This document shows positions 26,801 through 35,452 of a stretch of 64,000 nucleotides of DNA, one piece after another. Made by a program: the position numbers and the translations under genes. The stretch is from Campanula takesimana. Its lineage: Eukaryota; Streptophyta; Magnoliopsida; Asterales; Campanulaceae. The notes under the pieces are model-generated. The model was not told where the DNA came from. It made no database searches and saw only the letters and a program-made list of their open reading frames with translations. Every line of letters starts with the position of its first letter. Position 1 is the stretch's first letter. The stretch is taken from assembly GCA_026119855.1 (NCBI GenBank), contig JAOWBW010000112.1, positions 1,116,001 through 1,180,000 of the forward strand, given 5' to 3'.

Positions 26801-29800
26801 TAGCCACACACATGCATAGTACTCTCCCTTTTCCATAGTATCCGACTTTTTGGAGAGATGAACGGCTCATAAAACACAAATTTAATAGTGGTCATATTAA
26901 TCTGACATTCAATCACAATGAATGTGATTAAGGCCATCCAACTACACACAAAATTTTGACTGGTTTGCGCAGTGATGACCGTCAATAAATACTCCCTGCA
27001 TTCCAAAAGAACTAAGTTTCATTTTTGGAACAAAATTTTGGTCCAAAATAATTGTCAGTTTTGAGCTAAATGTCTTGCCTATCCTTGCATTGAAAGTTTT
27101 TCTCTTTTATTATTTATGTTACTGTGACACATTAATGTCAGAAAGTTGCATACTTAACAGGGGTAAAGTTGGAACTTTTGCCAATAATGCTAATTGTTAC
27201 ATTTTGTAAGAATTGTGCAAATGCAAAAGAAGACCGTTATTTTGGACCGGAGGAAATACGATTTAAGGCTTCATAATTAAGAGGGTTTCTACTCGACGGT
27301 GACAATCTGCGCATTGAATACCTTTGAATAAAGCAAGAAATGGATGGGAGATAGAGATAGGCCATCAATTAATATCACATTCAATGTGATAACATCACGT
27401 AAAAGCAACCATCAATCACTTTGACTATTATTGAAGCTGGAGCTGTAGCAATCAATTAAATTCGTTAATTATATTATTCTATTATTTTTACTAATTTTTA
27501 CTAACGAATTAAAATTACTTTCTATTTTTTTTAGGTCTGTAGGTTCTACAAATGATTTGAATGATGAAATTGTTGACGCCTTGAAATGCATGTTAGACCG
27601 AAAAAATGTGTTGGTGAAATCATTCCGTATGGCAAAAGAGAAATTGTTTGATGGACAAGAACCAAGGGAAATTAAATTAAAATTGGTCGGGAGGCGATCC
27701 GGATATGCGAGATTTTACAATTTGCCTACAGTGTCTGAGATTGCTGCATTGGTTGTTGGTGATATTGATAGTTCAGCTGCTGATAGAGGGATATTATTAT
27801 TCAAGCTAGAGGCGGCAAAAAACAACGTATAAACCAGTTGAATCCGTCATATATATAAGCTTGCAATACCCGTTGTTATTTCCATTTGGTGAAGATGGAT
27901 ATAGGGAAGATATCTCATTTCACAACAATCGACCTGACCAAGCGGGTAGGAAGTATGTTAGCATGCGAGAGTATTTTGCTTATCGATTGCATACACGGAG
28001 GGAGTATTTAATTGATTGCAACAGCTCCAGCTTCAATAATAGTCAAAGTGATTGATGGTTGCTTTTACGTGATGTTATCACATTGAATGTGATATTAATT
28101 GATGGCCTATCTCTATCTCCCATCCGTTTCTTGCTTTATTCAAAGGTATTCAATGCGCAGATTGTCACCGTCGAGTAGAAACCCTCTTAATTATGAAGCC
28201 TTAAATCGTATTTCCTCCGGTCCAAAATAACGGTCTTCTTTTGCTTTTGCACAATTCTTACAAAATGTAACAATTAGCATGACTTAGTGGCAAAAGTTTC
28301 AACTTTACCCCTGTTAAGTATGCAACTTTCTGACATTAATGTGTCACAGTAACATAATTAATAAAAGAGAAAAACTTTCAATGCAAGGATAGGCAAGACA
28401 TTTAGCTCAAAACTAACAATTATTTTGGACCAAAATTTTGTTCCAAAAATGATACTTAGTTCTTTTGGAATGCAGGGAGTATTTATTGACGGTCATCACT
28501 GCGCAAACCAGTCAAAATTTTGTGTGTAGTTGGATGGCCTTAGATTGAATGTCAGATTAATATGACCACTGTTAAATTTGTGTTTTATGAGCCTTTCATC
28601 TTTCCAAAAAGTCATACTATGGAAAAGGGAGAGTACTATGCATGTGTGTGGCTATATAAACCATTGGAAGGTAATGAAAAGTAACACATACATCTTTCTA
28701 TATCCTGTTTTCCTCGAAAGTAGATATGTCAAAAAATTTGTGTGATGATGAAAGCTTAGACTCCGAAGAGGAACAAGACGTACATTCAGTGACTACCTAA
28801 ATAAATTTAATTCAGGTAAGTATGCTATTTGCAGTTATGATTAGGGCTGGCAAAATTTGTGAATCTGTACCAACCAACTCGTGTACCAACCGTACCAATT
28901 ATAATTGGTACGGCCAAATCGGTATGCCGATATTGTTGGTAGGTACTACCGTACCAATTATGTATAATTGGTTGGTACACGGTACTGATAATTGATGTTG
29001 GTTGGTATACCAAATACCAATTGTAATTTTTAATAATATTAAAAATACTATTATGTATTAAAAAATAAGTATCTTTCAATATTATATCCCTATTCTATTC
29101 CCGAAATAAAGTTGAATGCAAATTTTCTTTCAAAGATAATTGGTATGTTTATAAATATTTGGCTTTTCATATAGGGGACCATTCAGTGGCTAGGATGAAC
29201 AAATTTAACATGTTTTAAAAGAATATATACAGTTACACTTCTCCATGATTCTTTTAATCTAGTTGTTACAAAAAAAAAATCTCTTGTTCTTATGTACTCC
29301 CTCCGTCCCTGCACAAGTGACACCAGCTTTTGGGACACGGAGATTAAGTAAAATGTAGATATGTGTGGTAGAAAATGAAGAGAAAGAATGAGTGGGGTAA
29401 AGAGTAGTGTTGGTTGAATAAATTGAGTGGTGGAAAATGAAGAGATAGAATGAGTGGATTTAAATGGTTGGGTTGGTTGAATATAAATATATTAAAATAT
29501 TTTCATTTTGGGTAGTGTCACTTGTAGTGGGACAGCCCGAAAAAGAAATGAGTGTCACTTGTGCTGGGACGGAGGGAGTACTTGTTTCTTTCTCTCTCAG
29601 CTGATAATTTCTCATCGAAGGGTTTCATGCCTAGATTCGTGCCTCAAAAAGGTATGCATGTTAATATTTCTTTGTGGCATTTATATAACATGTGATAGCT
29701 CAATCAATACAAGTACAAGAATACTCAAGCGGATGTCAATTTGCCTGTTGAAAAAGACTACTCTAAAGTTGTTTTTTTTTTTTTTTTTTTACATTACATT

Positions 29801-32800
29801 CTACATTTGGTATAGGCTAGTAACAACCGTACCAAATAAGTTGGTATACCGACTTAGTTGGTTGGTAATGGTACATAATTTTATGTACCAAGTTAAACTT
29901 GGTTGGTACATGGTATAAGCAAAATATAACTGGTATACCTACCAATCCAGCCCTAGTTATGATTGGCTATCTGAACAAAAGTTTGAGTGCCCTTTCCTGC
30001 CATGCAAAGGTAAAAAGAAAAATGAAAGGGATCGCACCTCTCTATTCCAACATGCCATCACATTCAGTGCCTCATCGAAGTTCAAGAATAAATCAAGGGG
30101 TGAGCCTCGTGCCATGGCTCACTACATGAAGAATCACCTTGACCTCCATGGTTTTCTTCCTCCTGATTCCGGACTGTACAAGATGTTCAACATGATGAAT
30201 CAGATGTTCGAGAGGAATGATAGCGGATCTGAAGGTGACTCTATAGGTCCTATTGCTGGCGGTGGTGGTGTGGCAGCCGTTTAGTTCTTTTATTTGTTGT
30301 TCGTTTTATGTTTTTTTTTTAAAGTCCGCATTTCGTTATCTTTTTTTTTTTTTATGTTGTGTACTGTTCTACTATTAATCGTTGTTTCCTTCTGTTACTT
30401 TCTCTCAAACAACTACTTTTCATCTCATAGAGGTTTTCTTCCAGGTTACAACAACAACAAATAAAAAAAACTAAATGTAAGAGTTCATTAACATTGTGAA
30501 GTCTATTTTACTTTTGGGAAGATACATACAGTAACAATTAACTCAATGACTGCCACTGTCCAGAAATACGTTGAAAATATATAAACAAGATAGACAAATA
30601 ATAGGTGTTATTTATAATGTCGGGAGTACTGAGAGATAGAGTCGAATGTACTTTTACATTTCATTCATTATATGAACATGATAGACAAATAAAAGGAGTT
30701 ATTTATATATGGTCGTCATCCTGTGAGAACCCAAATATCGTGCGAGCACATCTGTAAGTTTTTAAAATTTACTATAGAAACATCATTCTGGGACGAAGGG
30801 AGTATATGTTGCTTATTAAGTTAAAGGAAACATCAGTAGGTTGGTGAAGTAGTTTTCCTCAGGTTTTAATTGAGTACTACAAAATTCAACCTCTCAAATA
30901 TTAAATATAATAACAATTGAGATTTTATCGTTTTAGTTGATAAATTATAATTATTACCGACTAGTAACTAGTTAAATAACAAAAATAATGGCAGCAAGTG
31001 AACGAGGAGTACAGTGGGTGACGCCTAAGGAGAGAACGATGGTTGGTGTGGTTTGGGAACCGGGGAGATGAGCATGGAGAGAGGGGATTTTGAGATTGAT
31101 CAGAGGAAGAGGTTTGAATCTGGGAAGAAGAGTTATCTTTGTTGTTGGGATTAATTAGTTTGTTTTGATGAATTTTTGACATTATTTTTGTTATTTAACT
31201 AGTTATGGTAGTGATATTGGTGGCTATGGTGGTGGTGGTGGCTATGGTGTTGGTGGTACTGAAGGTGATGGTGCAAAGATATCAGTATTACACTTTACCC
31301 CTTGATTTCTTTTACTTTTTAATGAATTTGTTAGAATTATAACAAGTTTCATTTAGTTTTTGTCCAATCAGCAACATATCAACATGGAGGGGCCAACTAG
31401 ATGCTTACTAGGATAGTCTCGTTAAATATTTAATGGCCGTTAGATAAATTGGTTAATTTTGTCAATTAATCAATAGTACGCATGTTAATTTTGTTGTTTT
31501 TGTAGTACGAGTGTTAAAGTGATATTCTGGCCATAGTACGGAGGTCAGAAATGCGGTTTACTCGTTATCTATCTAGGAGCACACTCTACCACATGACAAA
31601 TAGCTAACCCTAGAAACCACAATAAAGTCTCTACATCGTAAGGCAGTATGGGACTTGGTATTGTAAGAATCTCAAGCCATTGCTCCCATTGTTCATCTCC
31701 TACAGCAATTGAAGGAATGGAAACAGGATGAAAATAAAATGATTCCATTCCATATTTGAAACAAGAACAGAAGAAAAGAGAAGGATGGAAACAGGATGAA
31801 AATAAAATGATAAACAATGAAAGAAAACATGCTCATAAAATGACATATACTCCCTCCGTCCCAAAATGATCTTCACATTTGACTATTCAAACTTTTTAAG
31901 GATAGGAACACTTGCTTCACTAGCCATGTTGTGTTTATGAACATTTAAGCCTAAATTGTAGAAATGAGAACTTTTTGGGACAATGAAAAAAGTCGAATGA
32001 GAAGATCATTTTGGGACGGAGGGAGTATGTCAATGACAGTCATTAAGCTCACTATTAAGCAAATTTCACCAAGATTACTATGCAGAGTTCAGGATAACAG
32101 AATATGTATCAATTCTATACAAAGATGCTAGGGGTCTACAAGACTCAATTATCTTGGTTGGGGTCATCAGTACACAGGCCAACCACATGGAGATTTTCAG
32201 TATCCTAGAATCCATAAATCCTCATAAATTAGCGCATTCAAACATAAGTTAAGGAACCAAGAAAACAAGGTTTAAAGTAAGTATCAAATCATGTCATATA
32301 AAATGGGCAACAAATCAAACTAATAATCTAATTTATTTATTTTTTTTAAAAATGTACCTGTTGATGGATAGGTGCTCCTCCATAAACAACCACCACTCTC
32401 ACACCAGTTTGATAAGAGAACTTTTTAGCTTCCTCGTGTATCTGCATTTCGAAAATGCAACGTACAGATTAGCATTCCTTAAGAAATATTACATCCACAC
32501 AAACTAAATAAACATAAATCATCATACAATCACCTGACAAGAAAGCTCCCGGGTAGGAGACAGAATGAGAGCCAGTGGAAACACAGTCCTGGTACCACGT
32601 GGTCTCTGAGCAATATGCCCAGTCATAATCCCACTGATAATGGGGAAGCAAAAAGCAGCCGTCTTTCCGGACCCAGTCTGGGCACAAGCCATCAAATCTC
32701 TTCCTGCCAGAGAAATAGGAATTGTATAACGCTGAACAGGAGTCGGCTTGACATACTTGCACCTCTTAATGTTCAGATTCAAAGCCTCCCCCAAGTCTAT

Positions 32801-33286
32801 CTCAGCAAACGTATTCACCGGAGGTGGCACATTATCCCCACTAGTCTCCACAGGAATATCTTCATAGGCATCGAAATTGATACCAGTATTTTCCTGCTCA
32901 GTAAATTCAGGCTCCGCATCGGCATCGACATCTTCATTCTCGAACGGGTTCACTTCCCGCTCTCTCCCACCCCAACCACCACCTCTGTTTCCCCAACCAC
33001 TGCCACCACCCCCACGACCACCAGAAGGACCCCTGTTATCAAACCTAGGAGGAGCACCCCATCTTGACCCACTCGTTTGCCCATTAAAAGCAACCCTGTT
33101 GTCAATACCAGATGGTGGACCATTGTTTACCACAGCCGGCTGCTGCTCAGCTGGAGCCGGACGATTACGGAGATGAGGTGGAACATAAGCTGGTTTAGTA
33201 GGAGCCGCATTCTTACCAGTCTCATAATTGTTTTCAGTAGAACCTGAAGCTGCATTCTCAACCGAATCTGCCCATGAAGTTCTCAT
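17867..33286 (-). CDS. RH37: DEAD-box ATP-dependent RNA helicase, RH37/RH52/RH11 (Ded1/DDX3) type, 631 aa
   Basis: ATP-dependent RNA unwinding, chiefly translation initiation and RNP remodelling. Exons on the minus strand: 33286-32534, 32441-32358, 24242-24000, 23255-23088, 22897-22784, 18400-17867; all junctions are phase 0. Start ATG at 33286 (MRTSWADSV), with the N-terminal YVPPHLRNR element typical of this clade. Motifs in order: Q motif PTPVQ (about residue 185), AQTGSGKT, PTREL, TPGRL, DEAD (LDEADRMLD), SAT, LVFVETK, ARGLDIP, HRIGRTGRAG. The C-terminus is RGG/Gly-Tyr-rich and ends SAWD. Length and order match Arabidopsis RH37. All catalytic motifs are intact, so it is probably functional. 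Intron 2 is 8.1 kb and full of nested transposons; intron 5 is 4.4 kb with four Stowaway-like units. The residue at the exon 5/6 join is Pro (DRTQP) where the family usually has Gln. Exact paralogue (37, 52 or 11) is uncertain. Confidence 0.95.
20343..20585. mobile_element. Degenerate Stowaway-like MITE (helicase intron 5)
   Basis: Left TACTCCCTCGGTGCCTAAAT and right ATTAGGGACAGATGGAGTTTA are imperfect inverted copies. Confidence 0.5.
21196..21471. mobile_element. Stowaway-like MITE (helicase intron 5)
   Basis: Left TACTCCCTCCGTCCCAGAG; right TATGGGACGAAGGGAGTA. Interior rich in CTCCTACCTCACTTTTCA-type sequence, which also occurs in the MITE at 8546. Confidence 0.72.
21508..21792. mobile_element. 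Stowaway-like MITE (helicase intron 5)
   Basis: Left TACTCCCTCCGTCCCAGC and right AGGTGGGACGGAGGGAGTA; inner arms carry TTGACACTT / AGTGTCAAG. Confidence 0.8.
21989..22227. mobile_element. Stowaway-like MITE with long paired arms (helicase intron 5)
   Basis: Left TACTCCCTCCGTCCCGCTCG and right CGAGCGGGACGGAGGGAGTA. Pairing continues through AATTAGGATTCTTGGTCAAG, so most of the element can fold into one hairpin. Confidence 0.85.
25604..25806 (+). repeat. Direct duplication, left copy
   Basis: About 200 bp nearly identical to 30986-31190 (shared stretches such as AATGGCAGCAAGTGAACGAG and GTGGTTTGGGAACCGGGGAG). The two copies sit immediately outside the large inverted repeat, in the same orientation. 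Confidence 0.85.
25822..25850 (-). other. Helitron 3' end: CTAG terminus plus hairpin
   Basis: Read on the minus strand: a stem-loop CCCGTGC-ATC-GCACGGG (25834-25850), a short spacer, then CTAG (25825-25822) followed by T. This is the classic Helitron 3' terminus. In the right arm the same CTAG-T is at 30961-30965 but the hairpin has been lost. Confidence 0.72.
26343..26729 (-). pseudogene. zf-XS-like gene fragment, left-arm copy
   Basis: Begins ATG at 26729 (MSKNLCDDESLDSEEE), an acidic leader, then a region resembling the zinc finger of XS-domain proteins (SGS3, FDM/IDN2 relatives): a GKY element, a Cys-x4-Cys pair, Lys-rich linker, two His. This copy has an in-frame TGA where the right-arm copy reads Trp, and a TAA at 26345-26343. 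Family assignment is from pattern, not search. See the partner at 28726. Confidence 0.6.
26990..27258. mobile_element. Stowaway-like MITE in left arm of inverted repeat
   Basis: Left TACTCCCTGCATTCCAAAAG and right TTTTGGACCGGAGGAAATA. An inverted copy of the same insertion stands at 28209-28481 in the right arm, so the MITE was present before the arm was duplicated. Confidence 0.7.
27538..28006 (+). pseudogene. Helitron Rep/helicase N-terminal fragment (loop of the inverted repeat)
   Basis: Translations in two frames match the Helitron helicase-like N domain: a segment with FRMAKEK, YNLPTVSEIAALVVGD, then PLLFPFGEDGYRED and MREYFAYRLHTR. At least two frameshifts and a stop lie near 27800-27860. 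It is the only autonomous-Helitron coding remnant in the window and supports Helitron ancestry of the whole inverted repeat. Non-functional: the Rep catalytic His and Tyr motifs and the helicase domain are missing. Confidence 0.85.
28209..28481. mobile_element. Stowaway-like MITE in right arm of inverted repeat
   Basis: Mirror copy of 26990-27258, with terminal TATTTCCTCCGGTCCAAAAT and ATGCAGGGAGTA. Confidence 0.7.
28842..29955. mobile_element. hAT-type element rich in TTGGTAC motifs, inserted in right arm
   Basis: Inverted ends TAGGGCTGG / CCAGCCCTA and a perfect 8-bp target duplication GTTATGAT (28834-28841, 29956-29963). The empty site is preserved in the left arm, where GTTATGAT occurs once. 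Interior: TTGGTAC / GTACCAA repeats near both ends, plus a nested Stowaway. No transposase frame. Confidence 0.92.
29295..29580. mobile_element. Stowaway-like MITE nested in the hAT element
   Basis: Left TACTCCCTCCGTCCCTGCAC and right GTGCTGGGACGGAGGGAGTA, inverted copies. Confidence 0.85.
30986..31190 (+). repeat. Direct duplication, right copy
   Basis: Nearly identical to 25604-25806. This copy is itself bounded by short inverted repeats (TAACTAGTTAAATAAC at 30965 and GTTATTTAACTAGTTA at about 31191). Confidence 0.8.
31848..32027. mobile_element. Stowaway-like MITE (helicase intron 2)
   Basis: Left TACTCCCTCCGTCCCAAAAT and right ATTTTGGGACGGAGGGAGTA, with further pairing GATCTTC / GAAGATC. 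Lies just outside the MULE. Confidence 0.88.
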
Positions 33287-34799
33287 AACTGAAACCTTTT
33301 CAATCAATCCTTTTTCTTTCCAACAACAATATCCTCACAGCAACTAAATTAAATTAAGAAATCAAAACCCAAATCTGAAAGTCCACAACAATCTGACTCC
33401 AACTACAGATCAAATCCTGATTCATCCAACAACAAAAAAAAAAAAAAAAAACAGTCAACAACTAAAAGATTAATAACACCCATTACCCAATACTTACTGA
33501 ATCTTCACGAAATCACACAGAAAATATTCAACAACTAGGACCAACAATGACACAAGCATATACATGTATAACGCCTAAACAGGAGAAAGAAGATCAGGCA
33601 TTTAAATGCACGACGGTAAGCTCAAGAAAGGAAAAATCAAAAAACAAAAACTACATGGGAAAAATTTGCAGACAGAATCTTAAAGAGGAAAAATTGAACT
33701 TAACCAAGTATCTGTCAACTAGATTTGCGCAAATTCACTGTGTGTCTGTGTGTGTGTGAGAGAGAGAGAGAGGGGCGGGAGAGGACCAACCTGAGAAGAG
33801 ATGAAAGGATGTGGCGACGTTAATGGCGGATGCAGAATTTTGAAGGAGAGAATTGAGAAACCCTAGGAGAGAGAGAGAGAGAGAGAGTACAAAAAAAGTT
33901 AAAACGGGACACGGAAGCGTAAATATAGGGATTAGAGGCCGAAAATGTATTTTTCACGCAGATATTTATTTCAACACTATATTTTCGTTATTTTTAGATT
34001 TGGGAATATTTTTTTTCTGTTTATTTATTTATTAGAAACGACTTCTTACTTGTCTTAATTCTTTTCAGATCCTTTGGTCAAAAGAAATTACATCCTGTCT
34101 CCTTCAAGAAAAAAAAAGATTTATTACGCTAGGCCCCTAAAAGTAACTTATTTTTTAAAGAAAGAAAAGTATTTTTTTTTTTTTTACTTAAAGCCCTTTA
34201 CTCATCCAAGGTAATAATGTTAACCCAAAATACTCCTTTCACCCTAATCAAATACTCACTCATACACTTTCTCTCTAAACCCCCACATTCTCTCTAACTC
34301 TCTTTAGCCTAAGCTCCATTTTTTCTCCGGCTCCGGCATTGTTGTGCAGTCCTGCTGCAACCGCTTCATCCACCAATGTCTAGATGCCACCCTCATTGGC
34401 AACACTATCCTTTATGGCGAGATTCATCATCTCTGTCCATTGCAACCTACAACGTTGAACTTATCTCAAATGTCGACTTCTCTCTCAGCCCACATGCGCC
34501 CTTACCTCACCAACCTCATTCCCTCTCTCTTTTATTGTATCCTTTGTATTTGCCAAATCTGGAGGATTTATCAAATTTGAGGCTCCCTCCTGTTAGATCT
34601 GACTTCGTCAGATGGCTGGATTTATGGCACACACCTCTGCAAAATAAAAAATATAAAAGGACCTTCGTCCATATTTTGGTGTTTGATTTGGGTTGAAAAT
34701 CCAGTTTGATTTGTGTCTCAAAGTGTATGAGACATATCACATAGCTATATTGGTAGGCTTTTATTTGTTAATCGTTAGCTAAAATTGAACAAGAGATAT
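33287..34799 (-). other. Helicase 5' leader, promoter region and spacer
   Basis: Contains the presumed 5' UTR of the helicase (possibly with a leader intron; AACCTGAG near 33788 on the + strand reads as a donor on the minus strand) and (GT)n/(GA)n tracts at 33738-33770 and 33866-33888, which on the coding strand are CT-rich leader motifs. Beyond about 34200 are CT-rich stretches without a recognisable gene. Confidence 0.45.
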
Positions 34800-35345
34800 G
34801 ACACAGACAGTGGCGGACCTTGAACTTTTTACTCAGGGGGTGCACAATTACACTAAATTTTTAAATTATTAAATTTTTTCTTAGTGATTACAGTATTATT
34901 TTTTAATTATAAATAGAAAAATAAAGATAAATCAAAATATAAGTATTTTGTATGTAATTTGTTATTAACCGGTACAATGAGTGTTTAGGAACCTAACATG
35001 ATTAATTTGTTATTAATTTTCTAATTAAAACAATTAACAAACTTTATATTTAAATAATATTGTGTGTGTGCGGGTTTTGCAATTCAAAGAACCAATAAAT
35101 TACATATTTTAATAATTTGAACATTATTCTCAAAATAATAATTATTAAACATTCATTTTAGAATGAATATATTAATTAAATAAAATTAGAAATACAATAA
35201 TTAACTTTAAATAAAAATCATTGAATTAAAACAGCAATAACTAAATTTTAGTTATGACCCCACATTCAATTTTCAATTGAGAATGCAAAAATTAAGTTTT
35301 GGCCCAAACTAATGTTACATAGCATCTAAAAATAGAAATGACAAA

Positions 35346-35420
35346 GTTAGGGGATAGTGGGATTTGAACCTGCTCCCTTCACAGCATAAGCCTTCTTTTT
35401 GACCAACTGAGTTGGAGATA
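35346..35420 (-). other. tRNA-like stretch with pol III A/B-box resemblance
   Basis: On the minus strand CCAACTCAGTTGGT resembles an A box and GGTTCAAATCCC a B box, about 35 nt apart. The anticodon and T stems do not fold properly, so this is not a functional tRNA; it is a tRNA-derived remnant inside the hAT element. Confidence 0.35.
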
Positions 35421-35452
35421 ATTGTTTGTTCACTTGGTGCACTTTTAATATA

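Larger units (their letters stand above)
28726..30284 (+). pseudogene. zf-XS-like gene fragment, right-arm copy (split by a hAT element)
   Basis: Same acidic leader from ATG 28726, but with a one-base deletion that frameshifts it before the finger. After the hAT insertion (28842-29955) the frame reads FECPFLPCKGKKKNERDR, then LFQHA and AMAHYMKNHLDLHGF, ending at TAG 30282-30284 after a short Gly-rich tail. The Cys-Pro-Phe / Lys-Lys-Lys / Leu-Phe-Gln-His-Ala / His spacing resembles the zf-XS finger of SGS3-family RNA-silencing proteins. Together the two arms show a gene that was intact before capture and that is now broken at different points in each copy. Confidence 0.62.
25807..30979. repeat. 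Giant inverted repeat built on Helitron sequence (5.2 kb)
   Basis: Left arm 25807-27460, loop 27461-28006, right arm 28007-30979. The arms pair over about 1.65 kb at high identity once the hAT insertion (28842-29963 with its duplication) is removed from the right arm. Pairing starts at the outer edges (TTATTTAACTAGTTACTAGT and its complement) and runs to TTTAATTGATTGC beside the loop. Both arms end at the outside in CCGA-CTAG-T, the 3' terminus form of Helitrons. Because it lies in an intron of an expressed-looking gene, its transcript would fold into a long double-stranded RNA. Confidence 0.88.
24892..31563. mobile_element. Mutator-like element (MULE), 6.7 kb, in helicase intron 2
   Basis: Terminal inverted repeats of about 185 bp, imperfect (left begins GAGTAAACGACATTTTTG, right reverse complement begins GAGTAAACCGCATTTCTG; both continue to GCATCTAGTTG). 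A perfect 10-bp direct repeat GTTATCTATC flanks it (24882-24891 and 31564-31573). Long TIRs and a 9-11-bp duplication are the MULE signature. No MURA-type transposase is seen. The inside holds 5'-UTR-like CT-rich sequence (about 25200-25360), the direct and inverted repeats described below, and a Gly-Tyr-rich coding-like stretch (31206-31282). Confidence 0.83.

Noticed and set aside
32615..33176. Proline/serine-rich + strand frames
   Set aside because: Antisense of helicase exon 1, which has full motif support on the minus strand.
34344..34740. Open frames downstream of CT-rich sequence that might be a gene start
   Set aside because: No family resemblance, no splice support; codon pattern looks random.
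35346..35420. Functional tRNA gene
   Set aside because: A and B boxes are tRNA-like but the stems do not pair and no anticodon loop is formed.
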